From assembly GCF_026015625.1 (NCBI RefSeq), contig NZ_JAPDVG010000001.1, forward strand, positions 1,178,001 to 1,242,000: DNA of 64,000 nt. The letters are read 5' to 3'. This DNA comes from Segatella copri (GTDB lineage: Bacteria; Bacteroidota; Bacteroidia; Bacteroidales; Bacteroidaceae). A model generated the notes under the pieces. The model was not told the DNA's origin. It worked only from the letters and a program-made list of their open reading frames with translations, and ran no database searches. Below, in pieces: positions 27,642 through 36,845 of this stretch; positions within the stretch are counted from its first letter, which is position 1; every line of letters begins with the position of its first letter. The position numbers and the translations under genes are program-made.

Positions 27642-28694
27642 ATGAAAAAGAAAAAATCATTTTCTAAGCTCTATCTGTATGGTGCTATAGGCTGCATCGC
27701 AGTCATCGCCATCGTGGGCTACATCTACTGTTTCTCTTCCTTCTCGAAGAGCAGCAACACCGAGTATGTTTACATCGACAGCGATGATAACATCGACTCT
27801 GTATACAACAAGCTCCGCCCATTTGCCAAGAGCATTCCGTTCCAGGCATTCAAGACCCTGACCCTCCATTCCGGCTATGCCGATCATATCCGCACCGGCA
27901 GATACGCCATTGCTCCGGGCGATGGTGCCCTCAAGACATGGCGCCACATGAAGAACGGTTTGCAGGAACCGGTTAGCCTTACCATCCCTTCGGTCCGCAC
28001 GCTCGACAAACTCTCTGATGAGATTGGCAAGAAGATGATGTTTGGCAGCAACGACCTCTACCATGCCCTGCGCGACGAGAGCGTCTGTCAGAAATATGGT
28101 TACAATACTGCCACCATCGCCTGCATGTTCGTACCTAACACCTACGATCTCTATTGGAACATCTCGGTAGATAAATTTCTGGAGCGCATGAAGAAAGAAA
28201 GCGACAAGTTCTGGAACTTTGAGCGCACCGAAAAGGCAAAGGCTATGAAACTGACACCGGTGGAGATCATCACCCTTGCCAGCATCGTGGACGAAGAAAC
28301 AGCCAACAACGGCGAGAAACCGATGATAGCCGGCATGTATTATAACCGTCTGATGCTTCGCAATGCCGAATATCCAGAGGGAATGCCATTGCAGGCCGAT
28401 CCTACCATTAAATATGCCTGGCAGCGATTCGACCTCAAGCGCATCTACAACAACCTCCTGTCTATCAAGAGCCCGTATAATACCTATAAGAACCCAGGTT
28501 TGCCACCGGGGCCTATCCGTATTCCGAGCGTAGCAGGTATCGATGCCGTCCTCAACCATGTGCATCACGATTACCTCTACATGTGTGCCAAGGAGGATTT
28601 CAGCGGCACTCATAATTTTGCCCGCACTTACGATGAGCACCTGCAGAATGCAGCCAAATATTCTAAGGCACTCAACGAAAGAGGTATCAAGTAA
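27642..28694 (+). CDS. mltG: Endolytic transglycosylase MltG
   Basis: MltG cuts nascent peptidoglycan strands in the periplasm and helps set glycan length. The 350-residue protein has a short basic N-terminus, one membrane helix (about 12-32), and the YceG domain. ASIVDEET (213-220) matches the Glu-containing catalytic segment ASIVEKET of E. coli MltG, and the C-terminal NTYKNPGLPPGPI is the conserved end of the active-site cleft. Length is normal for the family. It is monocistronic with its own promoter and terminator. Confidence 0.95.
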   Translation: MKKKKSFSKLYLYGAIGCIAVIAIVGYIYCFSSFSKSSNTEYVYIDSDDNIDSVYNKLRPFAKSIPFQAFKTLTLHSGYADHIRTGRYAIAPGDGALKTWRHMKNGLQEPVSLTIPSVRTLDKLSDEIGKKMMFGSNDLYHALRDESVCQKYGYNTATIACMFVPNTYDLYWNISVDKFLERMKKESDKFWNFERTEKAKAMKLTPVEIITLASIVDEETANNGEKPMIAGMYYNRLMLRNAEYPEGMPLQADPTIKYAWQRFDLKRIYNNLLSIKSPYNTYKNPGLPPGPIRIPSVAGIDAVLNHVHHDYLYMCAKEDFSGTHNFARTYDEHLQNAAKYSKALNERGIK

Positions 28695-28722
28695 GATAAG
28701 GAAACAAGAAAGGTAAAAATGA

Positions 28723-28775
28723 GTCAGAAAACTTGCAAAGCGTTAGTGATTTTACAAGTTTTCTGACTTTTTATT
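28723..28775 (+). terminator. Terminator after mltG
   Basis: GTCAGAAAACTTG (28723-28735) pairs with CAAGTTTTCTGAC (28755-28767) and is followed by TTTTTATTT. The T-tract also contributes to the next gene's -33 region. Confidence 0.9.
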
Positions 28776-28805
28776 TGGTAGTCTAACAAAATAGTTGTAA
28801 ATTTG
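28774..28805 (+). promoter_or_regulatory. Promoter of the ACT/PFL gene pair
   Basis: -33 TTTG (28774-28777), 20-base spacer, -7 TAAATTTG (28798-28805). Because the -7 box lies at 28798-28805, translation starts at 28845 rather than at an upstream in-frame codon. Confidence 0.8.
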
Positions 28806-28844
28806 CAGCCGAAAACTTACCAATTTAAAATAAGGAATAAATAC

Positions 28845-29117
28845 ATGAACAGAACGATTATTACAGTAGTGGGCAAGGATACCGTTGGTATCATCGCTAA
28901 GGTATGTACCTATTTGGCAGAGAACAGTATCAACATCTTGGATATCTCTCAGACCATCGTACAGGAGTATTTCAACATGATGATGATCGTAGACATGGGC
29001 AAGATGCAGAAAACTTTCGAGGAAGTAGCCGATGAACTCACCAATGTTGGTAAGGCTATGGGCGTGCAGATCAAATGCCAGCGCGAGGAAATTTTCAATA
29101 TGATGCACAGAATTTAA
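28845..29117 (+). CDS. ACT domain protein (UPF0237 type)
   Basis: The 90-residue protein is a single ACT domain: MNRTIITVVGKDTVGIIAKV followed by NINILDISQTIVQEYFNMMMIVDM, which matches the UPF0237 group. ACT domains usually bind amino acids or other small molecules and control a partner. It is the first of a two-gene unit with the PFL protein, 12 bases upstream of it. The promoter places the start at 28845. The ligand is unknown. Confidence 0.9.
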   Translation: MNRTIITVVGKDTVGIIAKVCTYLAENSINILDISQTIVQEYFNMMMIVDMGKMQKTFEEVADELTNVGKAMGVQIKCQREEIFNMMHRI

Positions 29118-29129
29118 AAAGCAAACAAT

Positions 29130-30494
29130 ATGATCAATATATCTGAGGTTATCGAAACCAATAAGATGATAGAGCAGGAGAATTTCGATGTGCGTACCAT
29201 CACCATGGGTATCAACCTTTTGGATTGCGCATCTACCGATCTCGATGAGCTCTGTCAGAACATTCATAATAAGATTACACGTCTGGCAAAGAACCTGGTG
29301 AAGACCGGCGAAGAAATCTCCAAGGAGTTTGGTGTGCCTATCGTCAACAAGCGTATCTCCATCACTCCTATCTCGCTGGTAGGCGGTTCTGCCTGCAAGA
29401 CTACCGACGATTACGTGAAGATTGCCAAGACCCTCGACCAGTGTGCCAAGGAGCTCGGTGTCAACTTCCTGGGCGGCTATTCTGCCATCGTAAGCAAGGG
29501 TATGAGCAAGAGCGATGAGCTCCTTATCCGTTCTATCCCTCAGGCGATGGCACAGACCGATTTCGTCTGCAGCTCAGTCAATGTGGGTTCTACCAAGACC
29601 GGTATCAACATGGACGCCGTCCGACTGATGGGCGAAATCGTAAAGGATACAGCCGAGGCAACCAAGGACAGAGGTTCTCTGGGTTGCGCCAAACTCGTTG
29701 TTCTCTGCAATGCGCCAGACGACAATCCGTTCATGGCTGGTGCCTTCCATGGTGTTTCTGAGGCCGATGCGGTAGTGAGTGTCGGTGTCAGCGGTCCTGG
29801 CGTTGTAAAATATGCATTGGAGAAGGTAAAGGGCGAAAGCTTCGAGGTTCTTTGCGAAACCATCAAGCGCACCGCTTTCAAGATTACCCGTGTAGGTCAG
29901 TTGGTAGCCAAGGAGGCTTCACGCCGTCTGAACGTACCTTTCGGCATCATCGACCTTTCATTGGCTCCTACCCCAGCTATCGGTGATAGTGTAGCCGATA
30001 TTCTCGAGCTCATCGGTCTTGAGCATGCCGGTGCTCCTGGTACCACAGCAGCTCTTGCACTCCTGAACGACCAAGTTAAGAAGGGCGGTATCATGGCTTC
30101 TTCTTATGTAGGTGGTTTGAGCGGTGCCTTCATCCCTGTCAGCGAAGACCAGGGCATGATCAACGCTGTAGAGGCTGGTGCGCTGACCATCGAGAAGCTT
30201 GAGGCGATGACTTGTGTCTGCTCAGTAGGTTTGGATATGATTGCCATCCCTGGCGATACTCCAGCCACCACAATTTCCGGTGTCATTGCCGACGAGGCTG
30301 CCATCGGTATGGTTAACCAGAAGACTACTGCCGTACGTATCATCCCAGTTGTGGGCATGAAGGTAGGCGACAATGTAGATTTTGGCGGTTTGCTCGGTCA
30401 TGCTCCAATCATGCCTGTAAACCCATTCAGTTGCGAGGCATTCGTAAACCGTGCCGGTCGTATTCCGGCTCCAATCCACAGTTTCAAGAATTAA
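29130..30494 (+). CDS. PFL family protein (UPF0210/DUF711)
   Basis: The 454-residue protein belongs to the UPF0210/DUF711 group, whose structure resembles the glycyl-radical enzyme barrel (PFL). Recognisable parts are [13 protein letters not shown] at the start, [19 protein letters not shown], and the end [13 protein letters not shown]. Catalytic Gly-radical and Cys residues of pyruvate formate-lyase are not evident, so the name reflects fold, not activity. It follows the ACT gene by 12 bases, a pairing that is conserved in many bacteria, and a strong terminator follows. Function unknown. Confidence 0.88.
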   Translation: MINISEVIETNKMIEQENFDVRTITMGINLLDCASTDLDELCQNIHNKITRLAKNLVKTGEEISKEFGVPIVNKRISITPISLVGGSACKTTDDYVKIAKTLDQCAKELGVNFLGGYSAIVSKGMSKSDELLIRSIPQAMAQTDFVCSSVNVGSTKTGINMDAVRLMGEIVKDTAEATKDRGSLGCAKLVVLCNAPDDNPFMAGAFHGVSEADAVVSVGVSGPGVVKYALEKVKGESFEVLCETIKRTAFKITRVGQLVAKEASRRLNVPFGIIDLSLAPTPAIGDSVADILELIGLEHAGAPGTTAALALLNDQVKKGGIMASSYVGGLSGAFIPVSEDQGMINAVEAGALTIEKLEAMTCVCSVGLDMIAIPGDTPATTISGVIADEAAIGMVNQKTTAVRIIPVVGMKVGDNVDFGGLLGHAPIMPVNPFSCEAFVNRAGRIPAPIHSFKN

Positions 30495-30515
30495 ACTGTT
30501 TTGATTCAAAATACC

Positions 30516-30557
30516 AATCCCCCATCCTGCTTTCTCAAGCGGGCTGGGGGATTTTTT
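30516..30557 (+). terminator. Terminator after the PFL gene
   Basis: AATCCCCCA (30516-30524) pairs with TGGGGGATT (30545-30553) around an inner GC stem, followed by TTTTT. Confidence 0.88.
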
Positions 30558-30694
30558 CATTGTATAATCACTTATCTATCTTCTAAAGCGGTTCATCACG
30601 ACAAAACATAGGTGGATAGATACTCAGAAACATCAACTACAGATATTTAAATCCAATCTTTAAATAAGACGGAAGCTCCCCCAAAAGTCAAAAG

Positions 30695-30742
30695 AATCGG
30701 GAAAAAGAAAAATAAAGGGTGAGACTTCTCCCACCCTTTATC
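30695..30742 (-). terminator. Terminator after the FGGY kinase gene
   Basis: On the minus strand ATAAAGGGTG..CACCCTTTAT (30711-30742) is followed by TTTTTC runs. The 150 bases between this and the previous terminator show nothing else recognisable. Confidence 0.75.
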
Positions 30743-30784
30743 TGATATTATAAAAAAAGTTTGTCTAAAGTAAATTACAAACGT

Positions 30785-32272
30785 TTAAAGTTTTTTCAGC
30801 TCTTCTTTCCATGCAGAATAAGCCTCGAGATAAGCAGAACGGTTAGCCTCATCAGGATCTATGACTGCAAGTTTCTTCAATGAAGCAAAAGCCTCATTAT
30901 GATCCTTATAGATACCGGCACCAATACCAGCACCCTTAGCAGCACCTGCACTACCATCTGTCTCATAAAGTTCGATAGTAGCACCACTCACACCCGCCAA
31001 GGTATCTCGGAACAACGGACTGAGGAACATATTAGCCTTACCTGCATGAATATTCTTGATATCCATACCCATCTGCTGCATGATTTCCATTCCATAGCAG
31101 AAACTGAAGACGATACCCTCTTGTGCTGCACGAACAATATGAGCACGATTATGCTTATTAAAGCTGATGCCACGAATAGAACAACCAACTTCCTTATTCT
31201 CTAATACACGCTCAGCTCCATTACCAAATGGGATAATCTTAACACCATCACTACCTATTGGCACAGAAGCTGCAAGATCATTCATATCCGCATAGCTTAC
31301 ATCTGGAGTGATATTTCGATGAACCCACGCATTCAAGATACCAGTTCCATTGATACACAACAATACACCAAGACGGTCAAGGTCTGTAGTATAATTAGCA
31401 TGAGCAAAAGTATTGACACGGCTCTTTGGATCATAGTTAACATCACCCAATACACCATATACAACTCCTGATGTACCTGCAGTACTTGCAATTTCACCCG
31501 GATTGAACACATTCAGACTCACAGCATTATTTGGCTGGTCACCCGCACGATAAGATATTGGTGTACCTTCTTTCAGACCAAGTTCTTCAGCTGCCGCTTT
31601 ACTTACTACACTCTGTACAGAGAAAGTAGGAACAATATCAGCCAGAATGCTTTCATCGAAGCCAAAGTAATCAAGCAGGAATTTAGCAGGCTTTTTCTGG
31701 TTGAAGTCCCACATCATACCTTCAGAAAGACCACTGATAGTAGTCTTAACTTCACCTGAAAGTTTCATTGCCAGATAATCACCAGGAAGCATAATCTTAT
31801 CAATCTTATCAAACAGTTCCGGTTCATTATCCTTTACCCAAGCAAGTTTAGAAGCAGTAAAGTTTCCAGGAGAATTGAGCAGATTACGCAAGCAGAAATT
31901 CTCACCTAAATCATGAAAAGCCTTCTCGCCATAAGGTACGGCACGAGAGTCGCACCAGATGATACTAGGACGCAAAACTTGCTGATTCTTATCAACACAA
32001 ACCAAGCCATGCATCTGGTACGAGATACCAATAGCAAGGATATCTTCACCCTTGGCACCAGATTCTGCCATGATTTTCTTGAGCGCCAACTTAGCATTAT
32101 TCCACCACATCTGAGGATCCTGCTCTGCCCAACCGGTCTTTACAGCCATAATGGGTGCTTCATGATCCGGATAGAATGCAGAAGCTACGATTTCTCCATT
32201 GTCAACATCAGTAAGCGAAGCCTTTACAGAACTTGAGCCTACGTCAAAACCTAATAAATATCTACTAGCCAT
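30785..32272 (-). CDS. FGGY-family carbohydrate kinase, probable xylulokinase
   Basis: The 495-residue protein is a sugar kinase of the FGGY family. Features: the phosphate-binding start LGFDVGSSSVKASL, QMHGLV (86-91) typical of xylulokinases, catalytic Asp245 in AGDQPNNA, and a C-terminal nucleotide-binding domain with TDGSAGAAKGAGIGAGI. Xylulokinase is the likeliest activity because of the QMHG motif, but no xylose isomerase or transporter neighbours it, so other pentuloses are possible. It is transcribed alone. Confidence 0.88.
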   Translation of the reverse strand: MASRYLLGFDVGSSSVKASLTDVDNGEIVASAFYPDHEAPIMAVKTGWAEQDPQMWWNNAKLALKKIMAESGAKGEDILAIGISYQMHGLVCVDKNQQVLRPSIIWCDSRAVPYGEKAFHDLGENFCLRNLLNSPGNFTASKLAWVKDNEPELFDKIDKIMLPGDYLAMKLSGEVKTTISGLSEGMMWDFNQKKPAKFLLDYFGFDESILADIVPTFSVQSVVSKAAAEELGLKEGTPISYRAGDQPNNAVSLNVFNPGEIASTAGTSGVVYGVLGDVNYDPKSRVNTFAHANYTTDLDRLGVLLCINGTGILNAWVHRNITPDVSYADMNDLAASVPIGSDGVKIIPFGNGAERVLENKEVGCSIRGISFNKHNRAHIVRAAQEGIVFSFCYGMEIMQQMGMDIKNIHAGKANMFLSPLFRDTLAGVSGATIELYETDGSAGAAKGAGIGAGIYKDHNEAFASLKKLAVIDPDEANRSAYLEAYSAWKEELKKL

Positions 32273-32376
32273 AGTTTATTCGTTTATATGTTTATTGTTT
32301 AACTTTTATCAGTTATTATAAAGTCTACATATATTATACGAACATACTACAACATTCCCCTCATAAAAAAAATAAT

Positions 32377-32730
32377 TTAGAACATATTCTCATCAAAAAG
32401 ACTTTGAGGAGCACTATCGTCAGCCTTGTCCTCCCCTTCATTACTATTTTCTAATACAGAAGAAGAAAAATTAAGCATCAGTTGCTGTACGGCCTTTGAA
32501 TCAAAATTAACATGATATACACCATACCCCTTACCTTTTTCTATAAGCGATTGTGGGTCTTTAGCGCATCTGGTGAGATATTGTGTAACATAGCTATGAA
32601 CATCCTTGTAATTCAGAGGTGTAAAAATCGAATTACAGGAATTATATACATGACGAGCTATTTTTTCTACTTTCAACCCTTTTGCACCCGCAGCCAAAAG
32701 AACATTGAATATCTCCTGATCAAGTTTCAT
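32377..32730 (-). CDS. Small helical protein, possibly winged-helix
   Basis: The 117-residue protein begins MKLDQEIFNVLLAAGAKGLKVEKIARHVYNSCNS, with the helical pattern of a winged-helix domain (about 1-85), and ends with a Ser/Glu/Asp-rich tail (SNEGEDKADDSAPQSLF). I do not recognise a named family. The start at 32730 is the first ATG; ten residues upstream only a TTG is in frame. It follows a terminator and precedes the FGGY kinase, with no clear promoter seen. Confidence 0.6.
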   Translation of the reverse strand: MKLDQEIFNVLLAAGAKGLKVEKIARHVYNSCNSIFTPLNYKDVHSYVTQYLTRCAKDPQSLIEKGKGYGVYHVNFDSKAVQQLMLNFSSSVLENSNEGEDKADDSAPQSLFDENMF

Positions 32731-32778
32731 ATAATAATCATAACATTCGTCCTCTTTCAAGAGAGAAGACAGAAAAAG

Positions 32779-32814
32779 AAAAAACCGCGGTTACTCACTT
32801 ACAAGCAACCGCGG
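32779..32814 (-). terminator. Terminator after the DUF2582 gene
   Basis: CCGCGGTT (32785-32792) and AACCGCGG (32807-32814) form an 8-base perfect stem; on the minus strand a T-run follows. Confidence 0.85.
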
Positions 32815-32836
32815 CTCTTTGAAAAATAAACCTTAT

Positions 32837-33133
32837 TTAAGCGAGAGCAACCTTGTTGTCCTCATCCTTAATCTTACCCTCTTTAAAGAGCCAACCGATA
32901 CCAAGGATTACATCCTCTGTACTGATCTTAGCAGCCTTAGCAATTTCTGCTACTGTGAGAGCCTTTTCTGAAGCTGCCAATGCCTGATATACATCACCAG
33001 CTCTAAAACCTGCGTTCTCTGCGTTCAAGTAAAGAACGTCCTTCTTTGCTGCAGGAGCCTTCTTTGCTACTGGAGCCTTCTTTGCTGCTGGCTTCTTTGC
33101 AGCAGTCTTAGTTGTCGCTTTCTTTTCTACCAT
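32837..33133 (-). CDS. Winged-helix protein (DUF2582) with H1-like Lys/Ala tail
   Basis: The 98-residue protein has an N-terminal tail of repeated Lys/Ala/Pro units (about 1-31, AAKKPAAKKAPVAKK) resembling histone H1, then a winged-helix domain of the DUF2582 type (about 36-98; AGDVYQALAASEKALTVAEIAK, VILGIGWLFKEGKI). It is probably an abundant DNA-binding, nucleoid-associated protein, by analogy to other H1-tailed bacterial proteins. It is monocistronic. Confidence 0.85.
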   Translation of the reverse strand: MVEKKATTKTAAKKPAAKKAPVAKKAPAAKKDVLYLNAENAGFRAGDVYQALAASEKALTVAEIAKAAKISTEDVILGIGWLFKEGKIKDEDNKVALA

Positions 33134-33195
33134 GTTTTAAGAATTTTATGATTCTATTGAGCCTCATTTCGTCAGCTCAACCTTAATATCTGCTG

Positions 33196-33203
33196 CAAAT
33201 TTA
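33196..33203 (-). promoter_or_regulatory. -7 box of the DUF2582 gene
   Basis: TAAATTTG on the minus strand, about 63 bases upstream of the start. No -33 TTTG at the usual spacing. Confidence 0.4.
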
Positions 33204-33258
33204 TAACTTTTATTTCGAAATAGTGTTAGAAAAATAGAAAAAACTACTACTTATAAAC

Positions 33259-33304
33259 AAAAGTGCTGCATTTCTTGATTTACGTCAAGAAGCGCAGCAC
33301 TTTA
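33259..33304 (-). terminator. Hairpin downstream of aspS
   Basis: AAAGTGCTGC..TTCTTGA pairs with TCAAGAA..GCAGCACTTT around a 6-base loop (33260-33302), about 100 bases past the aspS stop, followed on the minus strand by TTTTG. A likely terminator; the intervening 100 bases show no gene. Confidence 0.7.
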
Positions 33305-33402
33305 TTTACTAAAAATCAATTACTTATTATAAATCATTGAATTTTTCTCAAGGCATTTTACGCATACTTTTTTATGGAGTGAATACCTTCGTTTCTCTAT
33401 TT

Positions 33403-35163
33403 TTATTCAGCCTTCAAATCAAGTTTGATTTCCAATTCATCCAACTGCTTAGGGTCAAGTTCAGAAGGAGCATCGAGCATAACATCTCGACCTGAGTTGT
33501 TCTTTGGGAAGGCAATACAATCGCGAATACTGTCGAGACCAGCCATAATGCTGACGAAACGGTCCAAACCGAAAGCAAGACCTGCGTGAGGTGGTGCGCC
33601 ATACTTGAAAGCATTCATCAAGAAACCGAACTGAGCCTCAGCACGCTCTGGAGTAAAGCCGAGAACCTCAAACATCTTCTCCTGCAGCTGAGTATCGTGA
33701 ATACGGAGAGAACCTCCACCTACTTCAATACCATTGCAAACAAAGTCGTATGCCTTGGCACGAACCTGCTCAGGATGCTCATCGAGCAATGGGATATCAT
33801 CAGGATTTGGCATAGTGAATGGATGGTGTGTAGCCATCAGGCGCTGCTCCTCATCGCTCCACTCAAAGAGAGGGAAGTCGATAATCCAAAGACACTTGAA
33901 TACATTCTTATCACGAAGACCAAGACGGTCACCCATTTCCAAACGCAAAGAGCAAAGCTGAATGCGTGTCTTGTTAGCATTATCACCGCTCAAAATCAAA
34001 ACGAGGTCACCATCCTTGGCTCCCATTACGGTCTTGATTTCAGCAAGTTCCTCTGGAGAGTAGAACTTATCTATGCTACTCTTAACGGTACCATCTGCAT
34101 TGTACTTAATATAAACCAAGCCCTTGGCTCCAACCTGAGGACGCTTAACAAAATCAGTCAATTCGTTCAACTGCTTACGGCTATAATCAGCACAACCTGG
34201 AACACAGATACCGCCAATATACTTAGCCTCATCGAATACAGAGAAATTACCCTTACCTGTGAAAGCATCTTTCAACTCAACAAATTCCATACCGAAGCGC
34301 AAGTCTGGCTTATCACTACCGAAACGGCGCATAGCATCGTGCCAGGTCATCTGCTCCAACTTAGGAAGTTCTACACCACGAATCTCCTTAAACAAATGGC
34401 GAGCCATTTCCTCGAAAAGGTTGATGACATCATCCTGATCAACAAAACTCATTTCACAGTCAATCTGTGTAAACTCTGGCTGACGGTCAGCACGAAGATC
34501 CTCATCACGGAAGCACTTGGCAATCTGGAAATAGCGGTCGAAGCCAGCAACCATCAAGAGCTGCTTTAAAGTCTGAGGACTCTGTGGAAGAGCGTAGAAC
34601 TGACCTGGATTCATACGGGAAGGAACAACAAAGTCGCGGGCTCCCTCTGGTGTACTACCAATAAGAATTGGAGTTTCAACCTCCATGAAGTTCTGTGCAT
34701 CGAGGAAGTTACGAATCAAGATGCACATACGATGACGCAACTCCAGATTTTTGCGCACTACAGGACGACGCAAATCAAGATAACGATACTTCATACGGAT
34801 ATCATCACCACCATCAGTATTATCTTCGATAGTGAAAGGAGGGGTCTGACTCTGAGAGAGGACATTGAGTTCCTTCACCAGGATTTCGATGTCACCAGTA
34901 TCCATTTTAGGATTCTTGCTCTGTCGTTCACTTACTACACCCTTTATTTGAATGCAGAATTCACGACCTAGCTTGTTAGCTGCATCACACAAGTCTTTGT
35001 TATCAGCCTCGTTGAAGACCAACTGTGTGATACCATAACGGTCGCGCAAATCGACGAATGTCATACCACCCATCTTTCTTGAGCGCTGTACCCAACCGGC
35101 AAGTGTCACTTCCTTGCCGGCATCAGAGAGACGTAACTCTCCACACGTATTACTTCTGTACAT
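33403..35163 (-). CDS. aspS: Aspartyl-tRNA synthetase
   Basis: AspRS charges tRNA-Asp with aspartate. The 586-residue protein has the N-terminal OB-fold anticodon-binding domain (about 1-105), the class II catalytic core with motif 2 ([18 protein letters not shown]) and motif 3 ([11 protein letters not shown]), and the bacterial GAD insertion between them. Length is the usual bacterial one. It is monocistronic with a perfect-spaced promoter. Confidence 0.97.
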   Translation of the reverse strand: MYRSNTCGELRLSDAGKEVTLAGWVQRSRKMGGMTFVDLRDRYGITQLVFNEADNKDLCDAANKLGREFCIQIKGVVSERQSKNPKMDTGDIEILVKELNVLSQSQTPPFTIEDNTDGGDDIRMKYRYLDLRRPVVRKNLELRHRMCILIRNFLDAQNFMEVETPILIGSTPEGARDFVVPSRMNPGQFYALPQSPQTLKQLLMVAGFDRYFQIAKCFRDEDLRADRQPEFTQIDCEMSFVDQDDVINLFEEMARHLFKEIRGVELPKLEQMTWHDAMRRFGSDKPDLRFGMEFVELKDAFTGKGNFSVFDEAKYIGGICVPGCADYSRKQLNELTDFVKRPQVGAKGLVYIKYNADGTVKSSIDKFYSPEELAEIKTVMGAKDGDLVLILSGDNANKTRIQLCSLRLEMGDRLGLRDKNVFKCLWIIDFPLFEWSDEEQRLMATHHPFTMPNPDDIPLLDEHPEQVRAKAYDFVCNGIEVGGGSLRIHDTQLQEKMFEVLGFTPERAEAQFGFLMNAFKYGAPPHAGLAFGLDRFVSIMAGLDSIRDCIAFPKNNSGRDVMLDAPSELDPKQLDELEIKLDLKAE

Positions 35164-35197
35164 ACCTTATTATATTATATTATTATTTTCCAAAGTG

Positions 35198-35228
35198 CAA
35201 AAGTACAACAAATAACGGAAAGGACAAA
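35198..35228 (-). promoter_or_regulatory. Promoter of aspS
   Basis: Minus strand: -33 TTTG (35225-35228), 19-base spacer, -7 TACTTTTG (35198-35205), about 35 bases upstream of the start. Confidence 0.85.
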
Positions 35229-35334
35229 ATAAAATCGCGAAAATATTATTAAAAATATCTTCGCGACCCTATTAATGTGACCAAAAGTCACATAAATACA
35301 TATTAAATAGTTTTATCTCTACTTTTTTAGAGAT

Positions 35335-35784
35335 TTATTTCTTCATCCGCCTGAATGCCTGCCGATGGAACCGTTCCTCTGCCTTGATGACACTGAACAC
35401 CTTATTAGGTGGCAAGATGGTCATAAATCTAGAATGATACTCTTGCTGCAACTGTTTCAGCTGAATATCCAACTCATCCTGTCTTCTGATAGCTTCGGCA
35501 CATGCCTCATTATCATTCGGATTCACATGACGGAATCGGCGCATTTCATCGAATATCATACGCATTTTCTTACCCATCTGTCTATATACCGGGAAGAATT
35601 TAGCAGCTTCTCTCGGCGTAAGACAGGCATTAGTCGTAATAAACTGTTCTAGTTCTGCCTGAAACCTTTTAGGATCAAATCCATTATGATGTTTTCTACC
35701 CTGAGGCTGTGAAGCAAGTGAAACCAGACTAATCATCAGCATAGCTAAAAGCGCAAGAAACCTATGTTGCATTATCTTTCTCAT
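35335..35784 (-). CDS. Small exported protein, Spy/CpxP-like
   Basis: The 149-residue protein has a signal peptide (hydrophobic about 9-22, LASQ) followed by a helical, charged domain (LTPREAAKFFPVYRQMGKKMRMIFDEM, LQQEYHSRFMTILPPNKVFSVIKAE) like the periplasmic LTXXQ/Spy-type stress proteins. It is the last gene of the ECF sigma cluster, 51 bases after the putative anti-sigma protein, which suggests that it is a target or feedback part of the same regulon. Confidence 0.7.
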   Translation of the reverse strand: MRKIMQHRFLALLAMLMISLVSLASQPQGRKHHNGFDPKRFQAELEQFITTNACLTPREAAKFFPVYRQMGKKMRMIFDEMRRFRHVNPNDNEACAEAIRRQDELDIQLKQLQQEYHSRFMTILPPNKVFSVIKAEERFHRQAFRRMKK

Positions 35785-35835
35785 ACCTTATCTTTTTTAA
35801 AATCTTTATCTGTAGACAAAAAGAAATACCAACCA

Positions 35836-36234
35836 TTAATTTTCTGCAATCAGCGATGCATAGATAGTTTCATTATCCATCATCGTATAATCGGCCATCT
35901 CATTAAAAGTAGCATCTTCATTATTATTCACAGCAGCTTTCTGAACCATATGGTCCACATGTGCCATAGCAGGCTTACTGCTTCCCGTATATTTCAGCGC
36001 CAGTACCGAACCACCTCCCATCACAGCCAAAACAGCAACAGCCGCCGCAATCTTTCGAATCGGCATACGCTGCCATAAGCTAGGCTGCATGTGAATGATG
36101 CGGGGTTCCTGCTCCGGCAAATTTGCCATCACCCTATCCGTCAGCTGGTCGAAATAACCAGCCGGCACCTGGAAATGGTTTTTCTTACCAAAACGGCTAT
36201 TCAATATATTGTATTCTTTTAACATATTCCTCAT
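35836..36234 (-). CDS. Single-pass membrane protein, putative anti-sigma factor
   Basis: The 132-residue protein has an N-terminal cytoplasmic domain (NHFQVPAGYFDQLTDRVMANLPE), one membrane helix (about 60-80, IAAAVAVLAVMGGGSVLAL) and a short periplasmic tail with acidic residues. Position directly after the ECF sigma gene fits an anti-sigma protein, though the zinc-binding HxxxCxxC motif of classic ZAS anti-sigma factors is missing. That is inference from context. Two ATG starts, 36234 and 36225, both have AGGA-type ribosome sites. Confidence 0.65.
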   Translation of the reverse strand: MRNMLKEYNILNSRFGKKNHFQVPAGYFDQLTDRVMANLPEQEPRIIHMQPSLWQRMPIRKIAAAVAVLAVMGGGSVLALKYTGSSKPAMAHVDHMVQKAAVNNNEDATFNEMADYTMMDNETIYASLIAEN

Positions 36235-36282
36235 TCCTTTCTTTTATACTTTATTAAATAGACGAAAACTAACCGAAAAGGT

Positions 36283-36825
36283 TTAATCCTTACGATTGAA
36301 AAAATCGGTTATTTTTTTCACAGCAAGATGATAGGATGCCTTCAAAGCTCCTTCACTTGTTGACAGCACCTTACTCATCTCTGAATATTTCATATTATCA
36401 TAATATTTTAGAGTGAAAACTGTGCGCTGAACATCGGGCAGTAGGGCTACAGCCTCTTGCAGTTCTGCCTGAATCTGGTCACCATCAAAATAGTCATCGG
36501 CAAGAAGACGTGAAGCCAAGCCCGGCTCGTCTTCGGTACTGACATTTACCATCTGCTTCTTGCGTCTCAAGAAATCAAGCGCTTCGTTAATTGCTATACG
36601 GTAAAGCCATGTTGAGAGCGAAGACTTTCCCTGAAACGAATCCAGATTGGTCCAAGCCTTAACAAAGGCATTCTGCAACACATCATCAGCATCATCATGA
36701 TCTAAAACAATATGGCGAACCTTCCAATACAACGGCTCGCTATACTGACTTACCAGTACAGCAAAGCCTTCGCGTTGGGTCTTAGGATCCCTAATCATCG
36801 CCAAGAGTTCTTTATCGTTTATCAT
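36283..36825 (-). CDS. ECF-type RNA polymerase sigma factor
   Basis: This 180-residue protein is a sigma-70-family factor of the extracytoplasmic-function group. Region 2 covers about 20-92 (DADDVLQNAFVKAWTNLDSF; STWLYRIAINEALDFLRRKK) and region 4 about 120-172 (LPDVQRTVFTLKYYDNMKYSEMSKVLSTSEGALKASYHLA). It is followed by the putative anti-sigma gene and the Spy-like gene, and lies 20 bases after the L,D-transpeptidase gene, so envelope stress is a plausible signal. Confidence 0.92.
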   Translation of the reverse strand: MINDKELLAMIRDPKTQREGFAVLVSQYSEPLYWKVRHIVLDHDDADDVLQNAFVKAWTNLDSFQGKSSLSTWLYRIAINEALDFLRRKKQMVNVSTEDEPGLASRLLADDYFDGDQIQAELQEAVALLPDVQRTVFTLKYYDNMKYSEMSKVLSTSEGALKASYHLAVKKITDFFNRKD

Positions 36826-36845
36826 TGCTTTTACAAATGTGTTGT

